Origin: Russula earlei
Taxonomy: Eukaryota > Basidiomycota > Agaricomycetes > Russulales > Russulaceae
Length of the DNA: 14,211 nucleotides
NCBI GenBank assembly: GCA_025769875.1
Contig: JAGFNK010001152.1
Coordinates: 1-14,211 of the forward strand
Reading direction: 5' to 3'
Below the pieces are notes generated by a model that made no database searches, was not told where the DNA came from, and saw only the letters and a list, made by a program, of their open reading frames with translations. Each line of letters starts with the position of its first letter. The stretch's first letter is position 1. This document shows positions 1 to 5,432 of this stretch, piece after piece. The translations under genes and the position numbers were made by a program.

Positions 1-21
1 TTACATTGTCATTTTTCCTTG

Positions 22-39
22 CCCCCCCCCCCCCCCCCC
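22..39. repeat. Poly-C run next to the hAT target site
   Basis: Eighteen consecutive C residues lie just left of the hAT-like element. The last six, with the following AA, form the left target-site duplication. Homopolymers of this length are prone to slippage and sequencing error, so the exact length is uncertain. Confidence 0.9.
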
Positions 40-41
40 AA
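34..41. repeat. Left 8-bp target-site duplication (CCCCCCAA)
   Basis: CCCCCCAA directly precedes the TAGGG terminus of the element that starts at 42. The same eight bases follow the other terminus at 1282..1289. An 8-bp duplication is the hAT-superfamily hallmark. The sequence is low-complexity, which weakens it as stand-alone proof, but it abuts both predicted termini exactly. Confidence 0.7.
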
Positions 42-180
42 TAGGGTTTTTCCGGCCCGGCTTGGCCTGAAAGCCCCGGCTTTGGCTCGGCCCGAGGCGG
101 CTTTGGCTTTCTAAAACCCCAGGCCGGGCCAAAGCTGTCAAACCCGGCTTGGCTCCGGCTTGGCCTGGCCTAGGCCACGG
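42..180. repeat. Left subterminal repeat block of hAT-like element
   Basis: GC-rich block of interspersed short motifs such as GGCTTTGGC, GGCCGGGCC, GCTTGGCC and their reverse complements. The stretch 99..140 matches 1150..1190 in direct orientation with a few differences. GGCTTTGGC at 99..107 and GCCAAAGC near 128 can pair as a stem. Such arrays fit transposase-binding subterminal repeats; that role is inferred. Confidence 0.65.
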
Positions 181-369
181 CTTTTGTACGTAAGATTTTC
201 TGTATGTGAGCCCGCTGGCCACATGACTTGTACCACCCTGCGCGTTCACTTTCCCTTCGTCTTTCATCCCACTCACATCCCTCCTTCCAACTATCGTCAT
301 TCCTTTCACCTCACCCTCCTTTCCTCGCGTTCCCACTCTCGACGTCATACCCACCGCGTTGCCCACTCC

Positions 370-696
370 ATGTCAGCAGACTACGACAACGGCTCAATTC
401 GATCGCCGTCGACGTCACTCGCCTTGCCGCTCAACGCCTTCATCCCTTCGGTCTTCAAGTCGGAGCACGGCTCCTCCCCACACTTCGACCTACGGCACGA
501 CACCATCGCCGTCCGGCTGCGCATCGCGCCCTCCCAAGACCGTCCCTCAAGCATCTTCCTCGTGTCCGCCACACGTCTGCACACACACCCGTATGACGCG
601 TTCGTCATCGTCACAATCGCCTTACCCGAGGGCTCGCTGCCCACAGCGCCTCACCCATCGTCATTGCCGCGCTATTCGAGGGCTCGCTGCCCATAG
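370..696 (+). CDS. Unrecognised host-like ORF carried inside the hAT-like element
   Basis: A 108-residue ORF opens at ATG 370 and ends at TAG 694..696. About four fifths of its codons end in C or G (for example GAC TAC GAC AAC GGC at the start), and the region is very CpG-rich, about 44 CpG in 361..720. Neither property is shared by the surrounding transposon remnants. The preceding 130 nt are pyrimidine-rich on the plus strand, like a fungal promoter/5' leader. The protein starts MSADYDNGSIRS, has a central Asp/His/Arg-rich part and hydrophobic stretches around residues 70-85, and shows no signal peptide or domain I recognise. The frame is open upstream to about 160, but codon bias and leader composition favour ATG 370. 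It may be the 5' end of a captured host gene. The C-terminus falls inside a 49-bp tandem duplication and may not be the original end. Function unknown. Confidence 0.45.
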   Translation: MSADYDNGSIRSPSTSLALPLNAFIPSVFKSEHGSSPHFDLRHDTIAVRLRIAPSQDRPSSIFLVSATRLHTHPYDAFVIVTIALPEGSLPTAPHPSSLPRYSRARCP

Positions 697-725
697 CGTC
701 TCGCCCCCGACATCATCGCCGTATC
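627..725. repeat. Imperfect tandem duplication, about 49-bp unit
   Basis: The core CGAGGGCTCGCTGCCC occurs at 627..642 and again at 676..691, a 49-nt offset, with similar sequence downstream of both copies. The second copy supplies the TAG stop of the ORF starting at 370, so the duplication may have changed its end. Confidence 0.65.
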
Positions 726-739
726 GCCTTGCGCTCGCA

Positions 740-1125
740 GATTCGCAGTAGGAGGACTTAAGAATAGCACTTTTGTATTTAAATATCAAATATATTACGG
801 AGTCGTTATGTTCTGGAGAGCATGATGAGGCATGGTAAGAGCATGGATTATACATGTGGAATGAGTGAAGTCCAGTGTACAACATGGTATGCTGCGGGAC
901 GAAGTGATCTAAGACTGAGGAAAGGGATTACGAGCAACCAATGCGACTGAGCATTGCACATTGACATATAGGCCACCAAAGCTTACATTGTACATGTACT
1001 TGACTCAAGCAAAAAGGAAGGTTGAGAGGGAAGCACAGATACGACGATGAAAAACGACAGGGAATGATGGTGTGTCCATGTCCATGCAAAGTTGATAAAT
1101 TAAAGTTTGATGATTACCCCAAATG
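740..1125. other. Interior of hAT-like element with no recognised gene
   Basis: AT-richer filler between the captured ORF and the right subterminal block. Reading frames on both strands are short and interrupted. No transposase motif, RNA gene or strong repeat was seen. Confidence 0.5.
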
Positions 1126-1127
1126 AT

Positions 1128-1281
1128 CAAAGCCGGGGCTTGACGGCCCGGCTTTGGCTTTTCAAATCACAGGCCGGGCCAAAGCCGTCACGAAGCCGTC
1201 ACTTTGGCCCAGCTCGGCCCGGCCTATTTCAGCCTGGCTTGGCCCGGCTCACGGCCTGAGGCTGGGCCGGGCACATCCCTA
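1128..1281. repeat. Right subterminal repeat block of hAT-like element
   Basis: GC-rich array that mirrors the left block in composition but repeats part of it in direct orientation (1150..1190 versus 99..140). GGCTTTGGC at 1150..1158 and GCCAAAGCC at 1178..1186 are perfect reverse complements and could form a hairpin. The block ends in the inverted TAGGGATG terminus at 1281. Confidence 0.65.
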
Positions 1282-1289
1282 CCCCCCAA
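1282..1289. repeat. Right 8-bp target-site duplication (CCCCCCAA)
   Basis: Exact copy of 34..41, directly abutting the right terminus of the hAT-like element. Confidence 0.7.
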
Positions 1290-1932
1290 ACCTCCAATTG
1301 CAGTGTTTTTACCCATCTCATCAACAATGTAGGGTTCAAATGGCACTTCAAGGTTTTCCTACATGTCTGGTGACTATGTGTGACTGACCAAGTGCTAGGT
1401 ACCTTAAGTAGGCTGCATGGTTGGTGGGTTGGTGACAGTATCTGAGCTGAGGTAAGCCATTCAATGGTCACAGCTCAAACCCACCCAGAAACAGTGCAAG
1501 CTAGTTTTTGGCTTGGCCTGGCTTCCTTTGTCCATGCTGTGGGTCTACTGCCATGACTGCTGCACAGTGGTGGATGCCCTGACACATTCCACTGAGACAG
1601 CCTCCTAATGACAGCCTCCTAACATAACCAGGTTGCTGATCCCAACACTGTCCCAGGGGCAGCAACAGCAATATCAGGTTGTCATACAACATCATAGCAG
1701 TTAGCAGTAAAGGGGCAATTCCCAACAAGCATTGAACATCTACATGGCAGGCAGGAAGGGATAAGTCAAGTCTGCTTATATACTATCACCTATGGGGAAC
1801 TCGCCAGTTCATGACCATCTTGCCAGTCACAAATGTCACAAAAGTAACAGCATGTAACACATGCCAAATTGAAGTCTGCCCAGGATGAAACATCCCCATC
1901 ATATTTACATAGGCAATTTGATTAGGTGGGGA
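1290..1932. other. CpG-poor non-coding stretch
   Basis: About 640 bp with one CpG dinucleotide (near 1802) and no convincing coding frame. A 14-bp tandem duplication, gacagcctcctaa plus one base, lies at 1596..1609 and 1610..1623. The right part would be 3' flank of the minus-strand SAP-type remnant that ends at 1933. Nothing else is supported. Confidence 0.55.
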
Positions 1933-2582
1933 CTAAGGAAAACAGTTGTAATGGGCATCTAATTGAGTGAAATCTGGTTCTTCTTCAGTCTGGAATGATG
2001 GTACAGTACTATTGTAAGGTGTAGTGCTGTAAGCAAAAACTGACTGGTGTGTCAGTGAGGACAGTTGTGCAAATGGTTGCACTGCATTTGAGGGTCCTCC
2101 TGATGACTCGGAGGCCAGGGACAATGAGGAGGGAAACAGCATACTACTACATCATCTGCCATAGAGTCCCATAAACCATTGGTTGATTTTCAACTCTAGA
2201 TGTGCAGCAAGGTGCTCTTTGATTCATGTGGTGAGCTCAGATGTGGTGCCCTCCATTGAGAGCTCAAGTGCACCTGCAATGATCATGAGGTCTTCCTTGT
2301 GCTTGTATGATGAAAGAGAGTTGTCAAAAACCTTTGAGACAGTACCTTCACTAATTTGTATTGCATGGGCAGAATCTTCAGCAGCTTTCTCAGTGCGCTT
2401 TTGTATTTCTTGTCTCTCCTGGGTAATTCAGTTTTGTTCCTCTGCTTCAAATGCTTCCTTTGGCTCAGGATGCATTACAAACTGGGCCTTGATCTTTGTT
2501 GAAGAATATGGTTTTGTTTTTCGCTGATTTTCCAGCTTTGTGCACAAATCGTTGGCCTCTTGCTGGGCGATCATGCAGTGTG
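1933..2582 (-). pseudogene. C-terminal remnant of a SAP-like-domain, transposon-associated protein
   Basis: One minus-strand frame runs from 2582 to a TAG at 1933..1935 and is broken by three TGA codons (2428..2430, 2224..2226, 2152..2154). First comes a charged, coiled-coil-like part containing STKIKAQFVMHPEPKEAF and EIQKRTEKAAEDSAHAIQ. Next is a segment of SAP type: VFDNSLSSYKHKEDLMIIAG, then ALELSMEGTTSELTT, a stop, and IKEHLAAHLELK. SAP motifs are short DNA-binding helices. A Ser/Thr-rich tail ends with DAHYNCFP. All three stops fit CGA to TGA changes. The N-terminal part is missing because an LTR begins at 2583. I recall similar SAP tails on repeated, transposon-linked proteins in agaricomycetes, but I cannot name the family with confidence. 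Confidence 0.45.
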
Positions 2583-2999
2583 TGTCAAGACTCACTGTTG
2601 AACTATCCAGTTCAAGAGCGAGGGGTAAGCTCGAAGACGAGTCAATAGACGTCCAAGACTGCGTGGGCAAGGAGTAGAGTCCAGAGTAGTAACAAATACC
2701 AGAGAGGTACTGTTACTGTGAGAGTAGAACAGTCACGCAGGAAAGAGGCCAGGATAGTCACAAGGGGATGGTCCTTAAAGGAGTATCCCAGGGATGGAGA
2801 GTGCCGTAAACAAATGGACAGTCTGAGGACTGTCCGCTACTTTATTGAGCGCTTATATACTACAAGAGAACTGCTAAATAAGGAACAAGTCATAACCTTG
2901 TTATTGTTACCGAGTGGTTTGGGGTCCAGAAGATGCCGGAGCACCTGAACTATGGACTGCACCGTTTGCATTATGCGTGCGTCAGATCTTGATCGTTTA
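2583..2999 (-). mobile_element. LTR remnant related to the chromovirus LTR
   Basis: Starts at TGTCAAGAC, the same terminal sequence as the chromovirus LTR at 4357. The rest is diverged except for a nearly identical block around the transcription start (2811..2834), containing CAAATGGACAGTCTGA. A minus-strand TATATAAG lies at 2859..2852. R plus U5 is shorter than in the intact LTR (about 240 versus 296 nt). Expected U3 length is not reached before the plus-strand element begins, so this copy is probably truncated or interrupted there. The right edge (about 3000-3050) is uncertain. It separates the SAP-type remnant from its N-terminal part. Confidence 0.6.
2852..2859 (-). promoter_or_regulatory. 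TATA box of the LTR remnant
   Basis: TATATAAG on the minus strand. The conserved AGACTGTCCA block begins 35 nt downstream (2824), where transcription would be expected to start. Confidence 0.55.
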
Positions 3000-3056
3000 T
3001 GTTCCTTGATATCACATTTGGAGCGCGTTGATCGTATCTTTCAGAAGATGTACTGA

Positions 3057-3188
3057 AGAAGCAATGAGTAGCATTGCTTCTGTCCCAGATGTTCCTGTAC
3101 CGCCACGTACATCGATTCCTTGATTGGGGAAGCACTTAAATGCTTCCAGCACCGAGATCGTTTACATAGAAGCAACCTCGCTTCTATG
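3057..3188. repeat. Three inverted repeats sharing a GAAGC core
   Basis: Perfect inverted repeats: AGAAGCAATG/CATTGCTTCT with a 5-nt loop (3057..3081); GGAAGCA/TGCTTCC with a 6-nt spacer (3128..3147); CATAGAAGC/GCTTCTATG with a 6-nt loop (3165..3188). Each contains GAAGC. They lie 65-200 nt upstream of the TATA box. They could be dimeric protein-binding sites or hairpins; their role is unknown. Confidence 0.75.
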
Positions 3189-3254
3189 AGCTGCCTTTTA
3201 GCTTCTATAGCACCAACCAGTACTACAGTAGTATGAACCTTATCCCTGTAGGGC

Positions 3255-3263
3255 TATATAAAG
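3255..3263 (+). promoter_or_regulatory. TATA box of the plus-strand LTR
   Basis: TATATAAAG. The predicted RNA start at A3289 is 34 nt from its first base and is supported by complementarity to the primer site at 3495..3506. Confidence 0.65.
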
Positions 3264-3288
3264 CCTCCAGTAGAAACAGTTGAGCCTT

Positions 3289-3300
3289 AAGCTCGACTTA
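3289..3300 (+). promoter_or_regulatory. Predicted self-primer (RNA 5' end) of the plus-strand element
   Basis: AAGCTCGACTTA lies 34-45 nt after the TATA box start and is a perfect 12-nt reverse complement of 3495..3506. If transcription begins at A3289, these would be the first 12 nt of the genomic RNA, matching the Tf1-type self-priming arrangement. Confidence 0.6.
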
Positions 3301-3494
3301 GTTTGCCAATCCCAAACAGTTGACTCCTACCCCGTCTGCAGAGCCCCTCTCATCTTGTTGTCATACTCTAGAAGGATTTAACACTCCTTCCTCTCCACAA
3401 GTATTGCTTGCTTGACTCAAGCATATCTGCATTGGTAGGACGCGTTTACAGACGTGACCATTGATCTTATTTAAGGCACTTTGGAGCCTTAACA

Positions 3495-3506
3495 TAAGTC
3501 GAGCTT
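3495..3506 (+). other. Self-complementary primer-binding site of the plus-strand element
   Basis: TAAGTCGAGCTT directly abuts the CA end of the LTR, the usual primer-site position. It does not begin with TGG, so it is not a standard tRNA primer site. It is the perfect complement of the predicted transcript 5' end at 3289..3300. Confidence 0.6.
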
Positions 3507-3564
3507 CTATCACAGACATCGCTGTGAAAGCGAACCAGAAATAGGCAGGAAGCCTAAAGATTAG

Positions 3565-4356
3565 GATCTAGTCATCATACGGTCAGCAACCTACGCTGAA
3601 GTAGTCAAGGGGGAGAATCTATACAGACCTCTCCACGACAAGAAGAAGGTGTACTACGTGACTCTCGACAAGCAACACGGTTGGACACACGCATACTTCT
3701 GTAAAGACCCCTACTGTCATTGGCATAGACAGTGGTAAGAGGGCAGACAAGTCCCGACTCCCTAGGAAAGGCAGTGGCGAGTGGACAAACTGGAAATTGA
3801 AGGAGAACATAGCATACGCGTAAAGTTCAACCAGAAATCGAAGCAAGGAACCAAATTTGGTTGGTTCAAGGCTAGAGAGAGGGACGATCTACCCTCAGGA
3901 ATCAAAGGAACTGCCATCTGGTGTTGGGCAGACCAAGAAGGGCCTAACAGATACGAGGTCCGATACAAAGGAAGCTACCTTCCTTGTGAATACATCAACG
4001 ATCAGTGGTACTTTGTTGATTACCACAAAGGACATCCCTACGCAGGAGAGGACGAAGACATCGACAAATATAAGGTCCTAGGTTTAGGAACCAAGACAGA
4101 TCCTTATACTACTCATTGGGAACCCAGAAGCTCAGTAGTAGACGACCCAGCTCCATTGATACAAAAGTCATCAAGTGGAGAAACAGAACAGTCGGACCCT
4201 CCGACTACAGATCAGAAAGCAGAAGCACCAGAAGTATTGGAGCTAGCTGAAAGACTAGAGCAGACAGTACACGTCTCGCCCATTGAACCAACAATCGTTG
4301 AAGAGCCAGAAGAATCAGTCGAAATGGCTACCATTGCAGCCACGCAGACAGCCACC
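3565..4356 (+). pseudogene. Truncated gag-like ORF of the plus-strand LTR element
   Basis: One plus-strand frame covers 3565..4356, interrupted by TAA at 3736..3738 and TAG at 3763..3765. Part 1 (57 codons) includes ATYAEVVKGENLYRPL and a Cys/His-containing segment FCKDPYCHWH. Part 2 (197 codons) has a basic, aromatic-rich region (FGWFKARERDD, WCWADQ, QWYFVDYHKGHPY) followed by an acidic Pro/Ser/Glu-rich linker. No ATG opens the frame. ATA at 3577..3579, just before RSATYAEVV, could be a decayed ATG. Position straight after LTR and primer site fits the N-terminal part of a gag. The capsid and zinc-knuckle regions would lie beyond the chromovirus that cuts the frame at 4356. A GTG-initiated 198-codon reading ending TAT then CQDTYC borrows its last residues from the inserted LTR. 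Gag identity is inferred from position, not a domain match. Confidence 0.5.
4352..4356. repeat. Probable left target duplication of the chromovirus (CCACC)
   Basis: The five bases directly before the TG end of the 3' LTR. The matching copy would lie to the right of the 5' LTR, outside the window, so it cannot be confirmed here. Confidence 0.35.
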
Positions 4357-4642
4357 TGTCAAGACACGTACTGCTGATCACTAAGGACTCAGGAGCAGGT
4401 GGGCAAGGGTCGGAACAGATGATACACGGCGAAGGCGGCGTTGAACAGGAGGACGAGCCAAATGACGAGGAGGTACCAGATGGGGACTGGTAAGTGTTGC
4501 AAGAGGCAGAGGCGAAGACTGGAGGCCAGTGCAGCGAGGGGGCTTTAGACAAGGCGGTCGTTGAAGAGTACCTTGGAGGCGAGGGAAGTCTTTAAACTGA
4601 GCGGTCACAGGGGAGTACCCAGGAGTATGAGAGTATCACAAA

Positions 4643-4652
4643 TGGACAGTCT
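4643..4652 (-). promoter_or_regulatory. Predicted self-primer (RNA 5' end) of the chromovirus
   Basis: Minus-strand AGACTGTCCA starts at 4652, 32 nt after the first base of the TATA box (4684). It is a perfect complement of the primer site next to the 5' LTR (14016..14025). The equivalent bases of the 5' LTR, which would really form the RNA start, lie just outside the window. The same block is conserved in the diverged LTR remnant (2815..2824). Confidence 0.65.
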
Positions 4653-4676
4653 GACGACTGCCATGCTTCATTGGGG

Positions 4677-4684
4677 CTTATATA
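4677..4684 (-). promoter_or_regulatory. TATA box of the chromovirus LTR
   Basis: TATATAAG on the minus strand, 32 nt upstream of the predicted transcription start. Confidence 0.65.
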
Positions 4685-4820
4685 CAGTGTACAGGGTCGA
4701 TTACAAAGCACTGGGACTATTCTAGACTCTTTGGTACCATCCAATAGGACTACAGAGGCATAAACTTGCTTGTGTCAACTTTCAGGCTTACTGAGCGCAT
4801 TACTGATCTTTGTGGAGCGA

Positions 4821-4921
4821 TGACATCATTATGATGTCACTGTGGAGCGCTTAGTGAGCCTATGAGGTCACTGTGGAGTCGCTCAGTCAGCCATGATGTC
4901 ATTGGAGCCTTGATGATGTCA
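4821..4921 (-). promoter_or_regulatory. U3 array of TGACATCAT-like motifs with 31-bp repeats
   Basis: Five copies of a CRE/bZIP-like motif. TGACATCAT at 4821..4829 faces ATGATGTCA at 4831..4839 as a near-continuous palindrome. Further copies are at 4862..4870 (ATGAGGTCA), 4893..4901 and 4913..4921. The stretches 4831..4861 and 4862..4892 are diverged tandem 31-bp repeats. The array lies about 140-240 bp upstream of the TATA box and may act as an enhancer; that role is inferred. Confidence 0.6.
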
Positions 4922-5185
4922 GATGATTTATGCAACAGTTTCTAAGAGTTTGTGCCGCTGTTTCGGGTCCATGGTGGCTGAGTGGCCATGTGGCTGCCAC
5001 GCGATGATTACCCGATTAGGAAACTGGTGCCTGGTCGTGTTATAGTGCCTTTGCAATAGCAATATCTTGTACCGCAGGAGGGATAGCCCAGAAAATGGAA
5101 GGGAGTCGGCAATGCAAAGTGAGAGAGGTTTTTCTTGAGTAAAATAGGACAATCTTCGGCCAGGACTTGGCCTTGGTTCGTAACA

Positions 5186-5199
5186 TTCATCCCCTCTTT
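5186..5199 (-). other. 3' polypurine tract
   Basis: Minus-strand AAAGAGGGGATGAA directly precedes the TGTTAC start of the 3' LTR, the expected place and composition for the plus-strand DNA primer. Its core ATCCCCTCTTTA (plus strand, 5189..5200) recurs at 7000..7011. Confidence 0.85.
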
Positions 5200-5403
5200 A
5201 TAGACTTGTTGCTCCTGCAACAGTAGGGATTTGTTTCTTTGGAAGGTGGAGTAGTTTGCATATGAAAAGTCGAAGTCTGTTCGTTCGTGGGGAGTTCTTC
5301 CTTGTTCTATGATTTGCTTTGGGGATGGCTGTGGTCGATTGGGTGCATGTGGTCGCAGGAGTTCTCTGAAAAGTTCGTTGGTAACAAGGATAAAGGTAGT
5401 CAT
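5200..5403 (-). CDS. Small unrecognised ORF after pol, running into the 3' LTR
   Basis: ATG at 5403 lies 29 nt after the pol stop, in a different frame. The frame stays open for 131 codons, down to 5008, passing through the polypurine tract into the LTR; about 68 codons precede the tract. The part before the tract has a balanced composition (starts MTTFILVTNELFRELLRPH; later ERTDFDFSYANYSTFQRN). It has no signal peptide or membrane segment, so it is not a typical envelope. It may be an accessory ORF in the env position or chance. Stops lie just upstream of the ATG in this frame, so it is not a pol extension. Confidence 0.3.
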
Positions 5404-5432
5404 CGACAGAGGTCATGATGAGAGTTGTTGGT

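Larger units (their letters stand above)
42..1281. mobile_element. Non-autonomous hAT-like DNA transposon
   Basis: A 1,240-bp element bounded by imperfect terminal inverted repeats. The left end reads TAGGGTTTTTCCGGCCC. The right end, read on the minus strand, is TAGGGATGTGCCCGGCCC. Both are flanked by the 8-bp duplication CCCCCCAA. TAGGG-type termini with 8-bp duplications fit the hAT superfamily. Dense GC-rich subterminal repeats sit inside each end, where hAT transposases usually bind. No transposase reading frame is present, so mobility would depend on an enzyme made elsewhere. The interior holds a GC3-rich, host-like ORF (370..696) followed by an AT-richer tail (about 740..1125) in which no gene is seen. 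Superfamily assignment is inference from termini and target duplication only. Confidence 0.65.
3000..3494 (+). mobile_element. 5' LTR of a plus-strand LTR retrotransposon
   Basis: Plus-oriented LTR with a TATATAAAG box at 3255..3263, a pyrimidine-rich R/U5 region and a terminal TTAACA at 3489..3494, followed directly by a self-complementary primer site (3495..3506). Three inverted repeats lie in the probable U3 (3057..3188). The left edge is not fixed: TGTTCC at 3000, TGTACTG at 3049 and TGTTCC at 3090 are all possible. TGTT at 3000 or 3090 mirrors the terminal AACA best. No second copy is in the window to settle it, because the rest of the element lies beyond the chromovirus inserted at 4357. 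Confidence 0.6.
4357..5185 (-). repeat. 3' LTR of the chromovirus (829 bp)
   Basis: On the minus strand it runs TGTTACGAACC to GTCTTGACA. U3 contains TGACATCAT-type repeats (4821..4921). TATATAAG lies at 4684..4677, the predicted RNA start at 4652, and R/U5 is C-rich and extends to 4357. The first 184 nt from the left match 14028..14211 with about six substitutions and a few single-base indels. Termini TGTTAC...TGACA are shared with the solo LTR at 7374..8255, which otherwise differs. Confidence 0.9.

Noticed and set aside
160..369. Upstream extension of the captured ORF to 160
   Set aside because: The extension lies in the subterminal repeat and pyrimidine-rich leader and lacks the C/G-ending codon bias that starts after ATG 370.
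1501..1728. 75-codon minus-strand ORF
   Set aside because: Leu-rich then Gly/Cys/Gln-rich with no motif, in a low-CpG non-coding stretch. It is probably chance openness.
2183..2527. 114-codon plus-strand ORF
   Set aside because: It is antisense to the SAP-type remnant, whose frame carries recognisable protein sequence; this one is its shadow.
2718..2948. 76-codon plus-strand ORF in the LTR remnant
   Set aside because: It lies within R/U3 of an LTR and has no motif; the LTR explains the sequence.
3433..3444. TGGTAGGACGCG as a tRNA-type primer site of the plus-strand element
   Set aside because: It starts with TGG after a CTGCA, but matches the fungal initiator tRNA only with a gap. The 12-nt self-complementary site directly after TTAACA at 3494 is a better explanation.
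4381..4608. Short ORFs within the 3' LTR
   Set aside because: C-rich R/U5 sequence has few stops in any frame; the ORFs do not agree between the two LTR copies.
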